Positions 33,424-42,676 of a stretch of DNA of 64,000 nt are shown here, piece after piece. The notes beneath the pieces were generated by a model. That model was not told where the DNA came from and did no database searches. It saw only the letters and a list, made by a program, of their open reading frames with translations. Each line of letters opens with the position of its first letter. Position 1 is the stretch's first letter. Position numbers and translations under genes: made by a program. This DNA is from Bremerella sp. TYQ1 (GTDB taxonomy: Bacteria; Planctomycetota; Planctomycetia; Pirellulales; Pirellulaceae): contig NZ_CP083740.1 of NCBI RefSeq assembly GCF_020150455.1, positions 3,534,001 to 3,598,000 of the forward strand, read 5' to 3'.

Positions 33424-36400
33424 ATGTCGATTGGGCCAGATAAACAGAATCCGAATGTGGGCGCCCCACAGTCGCAGCAGAATTCAACGACGTTAAGCAT
33501 CGTGCCACATTCACCCTCGGCACTGATTTGGGTGCTCGGCACCATTGCGATCGTTACCGCAGTGGTTGCTTACACCAACGTCGACGGCATCCGACTTTGG
33601 AATTCATCTCCGGTTGCTACGTCACCAAGTGGTTCTTCGCCGAAATCGCCAAGCGTGCTCGGCGCACCGCTCGACGACCGACACGATGCACTGCAGCCGA
33701 CGACTCTTGTCGAATCCCCTTCCGCCAAAACCGACAAAGCCACCTCGAAGTGGCTCGACTCTACTCCAACTTCCATCATTGCCGTCGATGCCACATGGAA
33801 CTCGCGTGATCTGCAAAGTTCTAAAGATGCGGTGATGCAAACTCCCATTTCTGACGCGATGGAATCGCTGACGCAGATCGCTTCAGAAACCGCCTCGGTC
33901 AAACCTAAAGTTCTTCCGGCGCAGTTCGAGCAGCCTGAATCGTTCACTCCAGAGCCAGCCACGAAGGCTTCCAGTACGGATGGCGAAACGACTATTGGTG
34001 CGATCACTCCCCCGTTGCATACGCTTGAAGCTGCATCCGGCAATGGCCTGGCGAATATGCAAGTCGCTCAAGCTCCTCCTATGGCCGATGCGGGACCAGG
34101 GCCAGCCCTTGAAGCACCTCAGTTGCCGGCTCCTCCTGCCCCACCGGCAGATCCCGTGACAGACGAAATCGTTGAGGAAGAATCGGAGTCCGTTGACACC
34201 CCGAACCCTCGCGTTACCGACGATACACAGCGTCAGATTCTCATTCAGGCGGCTCGTAACTCGGTTGCCTTAGGCGATCTGGAAGAAGCAGCAGAACGTT
34301 TCCAGGCGTTGATCGAAGCATTCCCTTCCGAGATCGAAGGACGTATTGAATACGCAGGTATCCTTGCTCGTTTAGAACGGACTACGCAAGCCATTCAAGT
34401 TTACCGAACGATCCTCCAGCTTGATCCCGGCAATGCAGCCGCCATTGCTGCTTTGGCCGATTTATTGGCGGAGCAAGAGAACCTGGCCGAAGCAGCGGAT
34501 CTGTTGATTCGTCAACTCGAGCAAGATCCTCAGAACATCAAAGTCGCATTGAAACTCTGTCGAATCTACCTGCAAACCAACGAACGCGTCATGGCGATGC
34601 AGGTCTTCAATCAACACATCCGGCAAAACGTTTCGGCACGCTACGATCGTATCACTGCGGGACAACTTCTTGTCGATCTAAACGATCCTTCCGGGGCGAT
34701 TCAACTTCTAATTCCCTTGATGGAAACCGATCAACTGGGTGCCGATGGCCTGAAGCTGGCGATGCGATGCTATGCGATCACAGGGCACTTCGAGTCGCTG
34801 CGAAACCTGGTAAACCACCACATCCAGCTCAATCCTGAAAACACTCAAGTCATCCTCAGCCTCGGCGAAGAACTGCTCGACGAAGAACGCAGTCTTGCCG
34901 CTCTGCATATCTTGGAAGAAGCCGCACGATATACCGAGCCGGAAGCCAAGATTCTTACGTTGCTTACACGAGCACGTATCGGAGAGTTCCAGTTAACCGC
35001 CGCACAGCAAGCGATTGAAGAGTTCTGCGGTGTGATTCCAGAATACGAATGCACGCTGCTGATGGGCGAGATCATGCTTCGCACCGGCAACTATTTCGAG
35101 GCGCTCGCCGACTTCGATCAAGTGCTTTCGTTCGATCCTGAGAACCTGCGAGCCACGCTTGGCAAAGCAGAAACATTGCAATATCTCGGCCAATACGATG
35201 TTGCCGAAGCGATGCTCGCCGACTACGGTCACCACCACCCTGACCTTCTCAGCGTCAAGTATCGCCTGGCTCAGCTGCATGTCGAGCGTCGCAACTTCGT
35301 GATGGCCGAAAGTATCTATCAAGAGATCCTGACCGAGTATCCCGGCATCGTTTATACCTACGAAGCTTATCTCGGCATGCTGGCTGAACAACACCGCTAC
35401 GTCGACGCGTTGGCACTGATTCATCAGATTCAAGCGACACGCTCGCAGGAGTTGCTGCTGATTTCTGCCCTTCGCATCGAACAGGCTCATATCCTGACGA
35501 AAAAGGGACAAGCCATCCAAGCGATGGAGTTGTTACGTAACTTCGAGCCTGCCTCACGGCTTCAGCTTGCTCGGGGATACTTCGTCATGTATCAAGCGGC
35601 GACGATCGCCGGAGATCATGCGGTTGCCTCGGCAGCGAAAGCGAAGCTGATGATGATCTGCAGCGAATCCCTCAGCATCTCGGTTGAAACGGCCAACGAT
35701 GCATTGGATGAGTGCATGGCCGGACTCGCCGTCGAGATCCTCGATCAAGCTCGACATATGAGTGGCGACCAAATCGCTTTGATCGTACGCCAAGCCGATG
35801 CCTACTCGGCGATGAACGATCGGGCATCATTCTGCATTGCTGAGGAAATGTACCGCAGCGTGCTGACGATGTCGCCGACCAATGCTGCGGCCCGAATCGG
35901 ATTGTGTCGCGTGCTGACAAACCTCGGACGTTATCCCGAAGCGGAACAGTGTTATCACAATTTAACGCGGGACATGCCTAATTTTGTCACCGCTCAGCGT
36001 GAAAACGCTCGCCTGGTGTACGATCGCCGAGGTCGTGTGCATGGCGATGCGGCTTACAACAACTTACTCAAACAGGCTCCCAAGCATTTACCAAGCTCCA
36101 CTCCGCCACCCAAACTCGGACCGATGCTTTCCATCGATCCGATGAAGTTTGAATCGCATGGCTTGACTGAAGCGATTGCGATCGAGCAAGTGGCTCAGTC
36201 TTGGAAAGATTGGCGAGCCTCCACTGCGATCTGCGAGTATGAAAAGCTGATCGCCGTCGAACCGTCCAACGAAGCGGCTTACTTTGACTTGGGGCAACAG
36301 TACACGGTTAAGAAGAACACGCATGCAGCGATTCACTCGTACAAGGAACTGCTGGATGTGAACCCTTGCAACCACCCTGCCCACATCGCGCTGGACGGAA

Positions 36401-37326
36401 CGGTTCGCAAAGTGGTTCCTCGCACTAACTTCGACTTCCTTTACTTTCATCAAAGTGGTCGTGATGGCCTGGCGAACGTGACACGACTGGGACTCGACTG
36501 GGGTGTTGTATTTCCGTTTGGCAACGAAGACGAATATGTCCAGTTCCACTATACCCACCTCATCTACGACGGCCCTGGATACGACGCCGTGACTGGGAAC
36601 GCGTTTGGTGGTGGGATCTACGATCGTTTCATGGGCTGCTATACCTACTTCGCCGAGATGGACGTGCAAGTCTTCGACGAAGGATTCAGCAGCCGCCCTA
36701 CGTTCAATTTAGGTCTCGGGATGGATACCGCATGTGACGGCCATGTCGAAGTCGGCGGTTTCCTGGAAAACGTTGTCGAGAACGGTGAGTCGATTCAACA
36801 AGACATCTTTATGGGTGGTGGCCGACTGTTCGGTTACATGCACTTGATGCCTCGTTGGTATGGTGAATCACGATATCGCTTCATCGGGTATTCCGATCAC
36901 AACTTCCGCCACGACTTCTACGTTCACAATCAATTCCGATTGATCGAAGCTCCGAACGAACTGAACTTGCTGGCCGACTACGACTTCCTATCGTACGACG
37001 AAGGCTCGGTGTTCGGGCCAGGTCCTGGCATCCAAGGGACGACTCACCCTTACTTCTCGCCATCGGGCTTCTCGAATGTGAGCCTGGGCTTGGAGTGGAA
37101 GCATTACTTCAGCCAGTACACGTTCAATGGGGCTCCCCTGTGCTGGGCATCGATGGAATATCGCGGCCAATGGGACTCACGGGGCGAGTTCTATAACATC
37201 GGACGAATCAAGAGCTACTGCGACATCAACGGTTCGCTCTCGGCCGGTGCCGAGTACCACATCATGCGTTCGGCCGTATACGACAGCGATGTTGTTTATG
37301 CCTACCTGCAGTGGTTCCTGCCGTAA
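33424..37326 (+). CDS. large TPR protein with barrel-like C-terminus (BcsC-like)
   Basis: A 1300-aa envelope protein. One N-terminal transmembrane helix (residues 34-51, LIWVLGTIAIVTAVVAYT), not a cleavable signal by eye; a low-complexity Pro/Ala/Ser linker (55-265); some twenty tetratricopeptide repeats (about 270-1000, for example GDLEEAAERFQALIEAFPSE); and a 290-residue C-terminus of alternating polar and aromatic beta strands ending in YLQWFLP, as in outer-membrane barrels. This matches the TPR-plus-porin layout of BcsC/PgaA/AlgE-type exporters. An uncleaved N-terminal helix would tether it to the inner membrane and is unusual for BcsC. Context: BcsA-like synthase and GH5. Confidence 0.75.
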   Translation: MSIGPDKQNPNVGAPQSQQNSTTLSIVPHSPSALIWVLGTIAIVTAVVAYTNVDGIRLWNSSPVATSPSGSSPKSPSVLGAPLDDRHDALQPTTLVESPSAKTDKATSKWLDSTPTSIIAVDATWNSRDLQSSKDAVMQTPISDAMESLTQIASETASVKPKVLPAQFEQPESFTPEPATKASSTDGETTIGAITPPLHTLEAASGNGLANMQVAQAPPMADAGPGPALEAPQLPAPPAPPADPVTDEIVEEESESVDTPNPRVTDDTQRQILIQAARNSVALGDLEEAAERFQALIEAFPSEIEGRIEYAGILARLERTTQAIQVYRTILQLDPGNAAAIAALADLLAEQENLAEAADLLIRQLEQDPQNIKVALKLCRIYLQTNERVMAMQVFNQHIRQNVSARYDRITAGQLLVDLNDPSGAIQLLIPLMETDQLGADGLKLAMRCYAITGHFESLRNLVNHHIQLNPENTQVILSLGEELLDEERSLAALHILEEAARYTEPEAKILTLLTRARIGEFQLTAAQQAIEEFCGVIPEYECTLLMGEIMLRTGNYFEALADFDQVLSFDPENLRATLGKAETLQYLGQYDVAEAMLADYGHHHPDLLSVKYRLAQLHVERRNFVMAESIYQEILTEYPGIVYTYEAYLGMLAEQHRYVDALALIHQIQATRSQELLLISALRIEQAHILTKKGQAIQAMELLRNFEPASRLQLARGYFVMYQAATIAGDHAVASAAKAKLMMICSESLSISVETANDALDECMAGLAVEILDQARHMSGDQIALIVRQADAYSAMNDRASFCIAEEMYRSVLTMSPTNAAARIGLCRVLTNLGRYPEAEQCYHNLTRDMPNFVTAQRENARLVYDRRGRVHGDAAYNNLLKQAPKHLPSSTPPPKLGPMLSIDPMKFESHGLTEAIAIEQVAQSWKDWRASTAICEYEKLIAVEPSNEAAYFDLGQQYTVKKNTHAAIHSYKELLDVNPCNHPAHIALDGTVRKVVPRTNFDFLYFHQSGRDGLANVTRLGLDWGVVFPFGNEDEYVQFHYTHLIYDGPGYDAVTGNAFGGGIYDRFMGCYTYFAEMDVQVFDEGFSSRPTFNLGLGMDTACDGHVEVGGFLENVVENGESIQQDIFMGGGRLFGYMHLMPRWYGESRYRFIGYSDHNFRHDFYVHNQFRLIEAPNELNLLADYDFLSYDEGSVFGPGPGIQGTTHPYFSPSGFSNVSLGLEWKHYFSQYTFNGAPLCWASMEYRGQWDSRGEFYNIGRIKSYCDINGSLSAGAEYHIMRSAVYDSDVVYAYLQWFLP

Positions 37327-37398
37327 CGGCTGCGTGGCGTCAGCGGGGTCGGCAACGAGTGCTTACCCCGCATTGGTAATACTCATTTTTTGAGGGTC

Positions 37399-37420
37399 GT
37401 GCCACCAAAACGGTTGGCAC
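37399..37420 (+). terminator. weak terminator-like hairpin after TPR-barrel gene
   Basis: GTGCCACC (37399-37406) pairs with GGTTGGCAC (37412-37420) with one bulged base and a 5-base loop, followed by CGCCTTTGTTTCTTG. It lies 72 bases after the TPR-barrel stop and is likely its terminator. Confidence 0.45.
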
Positions 37421-37602
37421 CGCCTTTGTTTCTTGTCCTGCCACGAATCACCCCAATTTGACTTCCATTCGTGGTATCTTAAAGACGACACGCTATAACT
37501 GAGCGTCTCTGAATTCGTTAAATTCGTTCGTCGCCCGGTCGCGCCGCTAATTTTTCGCGCGATCGTTACTGCATTTCATTGAGCAGCAACAGGAAGTGGA
37601 AA

Positions 37603-38880
37603 ATGAAGTTTGAAGCGTTTCGCCTGGCAACGATATTCGCTCTTGCGGCATTGGTCGCCTCTGGTTGTGGTCGCCGCCGCGAGATGCCGAAAGCCGAACC
37701 GCCTAACGTAACCGTTGCTCCGGCGATCAAACGCCAAGTGGTCGACTTTAACGAATATACCGGTCATGTCGAAGCGGTTTCCTCGGTCGACGTTTACGCC
37801 AAAGTCTCTGGCTATCTACAAAAAGTCGCCTTTGAAGATGGTGCCGTCGTCAAGGAAGGCGATCTCTTGTTCGAGATCGACAAGCGAACCTATCAAGCCG
37901 AGTACGACCAGGCCGTCTCGCAAAAAGAGCTGTACGTCGCCAAAAACGAACTGGCTCAAGCGACACTTGCCCGTAACAAAAAGCTGGTCGGCTCGGGAGC
38001 GGTCAGTCAGGAACTTTACGACGAAAGTGTCGCCGCGGCCAACGAAGCAGTTGCTCAAGTGAATGCTGCCGAGTCCGAAATCGCGGCTCGCAAAGTCGAT
38101 CTCGACTACTGCACGATCAACGCTGCCATCAGTGGGCGTATCGACCGAACCTACGTGACCGACGGTAACTTGATTCAAAGCGGTGTCGGCCAGCCCACGC
38201 TGCTGACCACAATTGTTTCGGTCGATCCGATGTACGCTTACTTCGATATCGACGAACTTGCGTTGCTCCACTATGTCGAGGAACGCGTCAAGCAAGCCAA
38301 CGAGCGTGGCGACGGTTCGCTTCGCGAGAAGAAGATTCCCGTTCAGCTTTACCTCGCCGATGGCACACTTTACCCACACCTCGGGACGATCGACTTCGGC
38401 TCGAATCAAGTCAACGCTGGCTCCGGTACGCTTACCGTTCGAGCCGTCGTTCCGAACCCAAATGGCAAATTGCGTCCCGGTCTATTTATCCGTGTTAAAG
38501 TGGCCGCTGGACCTCCTTACGATGCCGTGCTCGTTCCTGAAAAAGCGATCGGAGCCGATCAAAGCGATCGCTATGTTTACGTTTTGGATAAAGACGGAAA
38601 TGCCCAGCGTCGTAGCGTTCAACTAGGCACCAAGCATGGCCCTCTGCAAGTCATTAAAAGTGGTGTGCAGGAAGGTGACAAAGTGATCATCAATGGCCTG
38701 CTTTTGGTTCGGCCTGACAAACCGGTCAAAGCCACCGAGTCGACGATGCCGGAGCCGCCACCGATCGACAAAACGATTCTCGAATCGGTCAAATCGATGT
38801 CGCCGATGCCGCAGTCGGCCCCATCGCAACCTGCCGATAACTCGAAACCTCCTGCGGACCCGAAGCCTGCTGGCTCTTAG
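37603..38880 (+). CDS. RND efflux membrane fusion protein (AcrA-like lipoprotein)
   Basis: Periplasmic adaptor for the RND pump encoded next. Signal peptide with lipobox VASGC. Lipoyl halves (DVYAKVSGYLQKVAFEDGA and YCTINAAISGRIDRTYVTDG) flank a short alpha-hairpin; a beta-barrel with FDIDELALLHYV and the membrane-proximal domain (VLVPEKAIG) follow. The C-terminus is Pro/Ser-rich. Start: the frame opens at a TTG 24 bases earlier, but AGGAAG precedes the chosen ATG. No local outer-membrane factor is present. Confidence 0.9.
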   Translation: MKFEAFRLATIFALAALVASGCGRRREMPKAEPPNVTVAPAIKRQVVDFNEYTGHVEAVSSVDVYAKVSGYLQKVAFEDGAVVKEGDLLFEIDKRTYQAEYDQAVSQKELYVAKNELAQATLARNKKLVGSGAVSQELYDESVAAANEAVAQVNAAESEIAARKVDLDYCTINAAISGRIDRTYVTDGNLIQSGVGQPTLLTTIVSVDPMYAYFDIDELALLHYVEERVKQANERGDGSLREKKIPVQLYLADGTLYPHLGTIDFGSNQVNAGSGTLTVRAVVPNPNGKLRPGLFIRVKVAAGPPYDAVLVPEKAIGADQSDRYVYVLDKDGNAQRRSVQLGTKHGPLQVIKSGVQEGDKVIINGLLLVRPDKPVKATESTMPEPPPIDKTILESVKSMSPMPQSAPSQPADNSKPPADPKPAGS

Positions 38881-38940
38881 TCGTGATTTAATCGCCGTCC
38901 TGCCACTTTGTAGCTGTAACCATCGACGAAGGAACGCATC

Positions 38941-41900
38941 GTGCTGGCTCGCTTTTTTATCGACCGCCCCATTTTTGCCTGGGTCATTTCGATCGTCATT
39001 GTCTTGGCAGGTACGATCTGCGTTTGGATCTTGCCGATTGCTCAGTACCCTGAAATCGCACCGCCGACGGTTTCGGTGACGTGCCAATATCCAGGAGCAA
39101 GTGCCGACGTGGTGGCCGAAACGGTCGCCGCACCGATCGAACAGCAAGTGGTCGGCGTCGAAAACGCCCTCTATATGTCATCGCAGTCGGCCAGCGACGG
39201 CAGCTATACGTTGACGGTGACATTCGCCCTGGGCACCGACTTGGACATGGCCCAAGTGTTGGTTCAAAACCGCGTCGCTCAAGCCACGCCGCTGCTTCCC
39301 GACGTGGTGAAAGCAACCGGTGTGACGACGAAGAAAAAGTCGCCGAACATCCTTCTTGCGGTGAGCCTGTTTTCCGACACCGATCCCGAAACCGGCAAAC
39401 CGATCCTCGACAATCTTTACCTCAGCAACTACGCCACGATTCAAATTCGCGACCAGTTGGCCAGTCTGGACGGTGTCGGCGACGTCGGCATCTTGGGCCA
39501 GCAAGACTACAGCATGCGTGTCTGGCTAAACCCTGATGCGTTGGCTTCACGCAGCATGTCGGCCGGTGAAGTGGTGGCCGCTCTCAAGGAACAAAACGTT
39601 CAAGTCGCGGCTGGACAAATCGGTCAACCTCCTGTACCCAAAGGCCAGGAGATGCAGTTGACGATGACCACACTCGGTCGTCTTCGTACGCCGGAACAGT
39701 TCGCGGACATTGTCGTCAAAACTGGTAGCGATGGCCAAATCACACGTGTCAGCGATGTTGGTCGCGTCGAACTGGGCGCGAAGAACCTGAATACGCTGTG
39801 TAGCTACGATCAAAAACCTTCGGTCGGGCTAGGGATCTTTCAGCTGCCGGGATCGAACGCTTTGGACGTCGGCGAACGTGTTAAACGTCGCATGGAAGAA
39901 CTCAAGGAACGTTTTCCGCCGGGCCTGAAATACGAAATCGGTTACGACACCACTCCTTTCATCGAGCAATCGGTCGAGGAAGTGTTCAAAACGCTACGCG
40001 ATGCGGTGATTCTCGTCGCGATCGTGGTGCTCTTGTTCCTGCAAGACTGGAAAGCGGTGATGCTGCCGCTGATTGACGTCGGCGTTTCGCTTATCGGTAC
40101 GTTTGCCATTATGGCGGTGATGGGTTTCACGCTGAATAACCTGACGCTGTTTGGCTTAGTGCTTGCCATTGGGATTGTGGTGGACGATGCGATCGTGGTG
40201 CTCGAGAACATCGAGCGTTGGATCGGCATGGGGTACAAAGTGCGCGATGCGACCATTCATGCGATGCAGGAAATTACCGGGCCGATTATCGCGATCACCC
40301 TCGTGCTGAGTAGTGTGTTCTTTCCGAGTGCGTTCCTGGGGGGCGTCACCGGACAGTTCTTCCGACAGTTCGCGCTGACGATTGCCGCGGCGATGTTGAT
40401 CTCTGCGTTGAACGCCATGACGATGACCCCGGCTCGTGCGACTTCGATCTTTAAGGACCCGAAGCCAGGCGAAGACCATACGCATCATCGCGAAGCACTT
40501 CCTTGGTGGGGCATCACCATCTTGGGCGGCATTTTGTTTGTATGGCTCGGAGGTATCTTCCTCGGCAGCTCCGGCGAACATGGCGAAACTAAGCTCGAAC
40601 TTTGGATGCAAGCCGCGTTGTTCATTCCTGGGGCACTGCTTGGCTTCTTTCTCGCTCACACAATCAACCGTGCGTTGGCGGCCGTGTTTGGCGTTTTCAA
40701 TCGAGCCTTCGACTGGGCCACTTCGGTTTACGGTCGAGGGATCGCTTCGCTGCTGCGTATCAGCTTTGTCGCGGTGGTGGTCTACGTTGGTTTGATCGGG
40801 CTAACAGGGTATGGATTTACCGTTGTTCCTGGTGGTTTTATTCCGACCCAAGACCAAGGCTATTTGATCCTGGACGTTCAACTGCCAGACTCCGCTTCGC
40901 GTGAACGTACCGACGGTGTCATGGCTCAAGTGGAAAAGATCTGTCTCGACACGCCTGGCATTTTGCACATCGTCGATGTCTCAGGTCAGTCGTTCGTCCA
41001 AAACGCAGTGACGTCGAACTTGGGTGGTGGCTTTATCGTGCTCGATGCTTTCTCCAAGCGAAACAGCCCCGATCTGACGGCCGAACACATCGCCATGGAA
41101 CTGCGGAAGAAATTCAGTCAGCTCCAAGACGCGCGTGTTTCGGTATTCGAGGCTCCGCCGATCAATGGTTTGGGGAACGCTGGTGGTTTCAAACTGATGG
41201 TCGAAGACCGCGGCGATAACGGCTACGCGGCGTTGCAAGCTCAAGCCGATCGCCTGGCGAGTATCGCGCTGGATCAGCCTGGCATTGTGGTCGCTTTCAG
41301 CAGTTTCCGAGCCAGTACTCCGCAGCTTTACGTCGACATCGATCGCGAGAAGTGCAAGAGCATGGGCGTGGAATTGGATGCCGTCTTCGAGGCCCTCCAG
41401 GTCTACATGGGTGGTTATTACGTGAACGACTTCAACCGCTTCGGACGAACCTGGCAGGTGAACGTTCAAGCCGATTCCCGGTTCCGTGTGAATGCGGAAA
41501 GCGTTCGTCAGTTCAAAGTGAAAAGTCGTACCGGCGAAATGGTTCCGCTCGGCACGCTTTGTACCATTGAAGACAGCGTCGGGCCGATGTTCATCAACCG
41601 CTATAACAACTTCCCCGCCGCGGCGATCAACGGTGTGAACGTGCCGATCGTCAGTACCGGGGAAGTGCTGAACATCATGAACGAGCTCGCTGCCGAGGAA
41701 CTTCCGGCGTCGATGGAAGCGGAGTGGACTGAAATCTCGTTCCTGCAGGAACAAGCCAGCCAGTTCACTTCGTTCAAGGATGTGCTGCAAAACCCGATCT
41801 CGGCTCTGATCGGGGCAGTCATTCTGGTTTACCTGATCCTTGCGGCTCAGTACGAAAGCTGGGAGCTCCCAGTCACCATTATTCTCGTCGTGCCGATGTG

Positions 41901-42345
41901 CGTTCTGGCGGCGTTGGCCGGGGTGATGATTGCCCACATGGACATGAACATCTTCGTGCAGATCGGGTTTGTGGTGCTTGTGGGGTTAGCGTGTAAAAAT
42001 GCGATTCTGGTGGTCGAGTTCGCCAAGGACTTGATGGAAAAGGAAAACAAACCGCTGCTTGAAGCGACCGTCGAAGCCTCGATCACGCGTCTGCGTCCGA
42101 TCGTGATGACCAGCTTCGCGTTCGTGCTCGGCGTCGCTCCACTGCTATGGGGTCACGGGGCCGGGGCAGAAATGCGATTCGCACTCGGCGTGGCCGTTTT
42201 CAGCGGGATGCTCGGCGTGACCGGCTTCGGTCTGATCTTCACCCCGGTGTTCTACTACGTCGTGATGAAGCTGCTGCAGAAGGAAGGGCTTTCGCCGATT
42301 CATACCCACCAGGCCGATTCCGAGCCTCCCCCAGAGGCCACGTGA
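38941..42345 (+). CDS. HAE1-type RND efflux permease (AcrB-like)
   Basis: Proton-driven inner-membrane multidrug pump. N-terminus FFIDRPIFAWVISIVIVLAG is a hallmark; proton-relay residues Asp415 and Asp416 (VVDDAIV) and Lys1019 (GLACKNAIL) are present, as are the porter motifs GFIPTQDQGYLI. Length 1134 aa exceeds the usual 1030-1060. The extra sequence lies between helices 6 and 7: a His-rich turn (GEDHTHHRE) followed by two extra hydrophobic segments at residues about 522-543 and 555-580. GTG start with GAAGGAA upstream. Operon with the AcrA-like gene (60-base gap) and closed by a strong terminator. Confidence 0.9.
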   Translation: MLARFFIDRPIFAWVISIVIVLAGTICVWILPIAQYPEIAPPTVSVTCQYPGASADVVAETVAAPIEQQVVGVENALYMSSQSASDGSYTLTVTFALGTDLDMAQVLVQNRVAQATPLLPDVVKATGVTTKKKSPNILLAVSLFSDTDPETGKPILDNLYLSNYATIQIRDQLASLDGVGDVGILGQQDYSMRVWLNPDALASRSMSAGEVVAALKEQNVQVAAGQIGQPPVPKGQEMQLTMTTLGRLRTPEQFADIVVKTGSDGQITRVSDVGRVELGAKNLNTLCSYDQKPSVGLGIFQLPGSNALDVGERVKRRMEELKERFPPGLKYEIGYDTTPFIEQSVEEVFKTLRDAVILVAIVVLLFLQDWKAVMLPLIDVGVSLIGTFAIMAVMGFTLNNLTLFGLVLAIGIVVDDAIVVLENIERWIGMGYKVRDATIHAMQEITGPIIAITLVLSSVFFPSAFLGGVTGQFFRQFALTIAAAMLISALNAMTMTPARATSIFKDPKPGEDHTHHREALPWWGITILGGILFVWLGGIFLGSSGEHGETKLELWMQAALFIPGALLGFFLAHTINRALAAVFGVFNRAFDWATSVYGRGIASLLRISFVAVVVYVGLIGLTGYGFTVVPGGFIPTQDQGYLILDVQLPDSASRERTDGVMAQVEKICLDTPGILHIVDVSGQSFVQNAVTSNLGGGFIVLDAFSKRNSPDLTAEHIAMELRKKFSQLQDARVSVFEAPPINGLGNAGGFKLMVEDRGDNGYAALQAQADRLASIALDQPGIVVAFSSFRASTPQLYVDIDREKCKSMGVELDAVFEALQVYMGGYYVNDFNRFGRTWQVNVQADSRFRVNAESVRQFKVKSRTGEMVPLGTLCTIEDSVGPMFINRYNNFPAAAINGVNVPIVSTGEVLNIMNELAAEELPASMEAEWTEISFLQEQASQFTSFKDVLQNPISALIGAVILVYLILAAQYESWELPVTIILVVPMCVLAALAGVMIAHMDMNIFVQIGFVVLVGLACKNAILVVEFAKDLMEKENKPLLEATVEASITRLRPIVMTSFAFVLGVAPLLWGHGAGAEMRFALGVAVFSGMLGVTGFGLIFTPVFYYVVMKLLQKEGLSPIHTHQADSEPPPEAT

Positions 42346-42400
42346 TACAGTCGCTGGCCATTGTCGCAAAATAGTGTTCAAGCGACCCCATGCTTTTTCT

Positions 42401-42438
42401 GAAGTGCGTAATTCTCGAGAGTTACGCACTTCTTTTTT
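42401..42438 (+). terminator. intrinsic terminator of RND operon
   Basis: GAAGTGCGTAA (42401-42411) pairs perfectly with TTACGCACTTC (42422-42432), loop containing CTCGAG, then six T residues. A textbook rho-independent terminator 55 bases after the permease stop. Confidence 0.9.
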
Positions 42439-42589
42439 GCGCGAGGTATGCATGCCGGAACGAACGCCTTTGCTTGACGCCCACTTTCCCCCGGGAAGGA
42501 CCAGCATAACTCATGCACGGTTGCTGCAAGAAACGCAAGAACTCACACATACTTCTTGTAGACTGTGCGCACACTTCATTACAATAGAA

Positions 42590-42633
42590 GAATCCCCTAA
42601 CCCTCAGCACATGGGCCGAGAATTAGGGGATTC
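42590..42633. terminator. 11-bp inverted repeat downstream of SGNH hydrolase gene
   Basis: GAATCCCCTAA (42590-42600) is exactly inverted as TTAGGGGATTC (42623-42633) with a 22-base loop. It lies downstream of the minus-strand SGNH hydrolase gene and could end its transcript; no clear T-run on that strand. A shorter hairpin GCTCGTC/GACGAGC overlaps the end region at 42661-42675. Confidence 0.45.
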
Positions 42634-42676
42634 AGTGCGGCGTTATTCGCTCAGATTGTGGCTCGTCTGACGAGCG

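Noticed and set aside
37415..37429. TGGCAC-N5-TTGT resembling a sigma-54 promoter upstream of the RND adaptor gene
   Set aside because: The TGGCAC is the right arm of a hairpin (37399-37420) placed as the terminator of the preceding gene, and the -12 element is imperfect.
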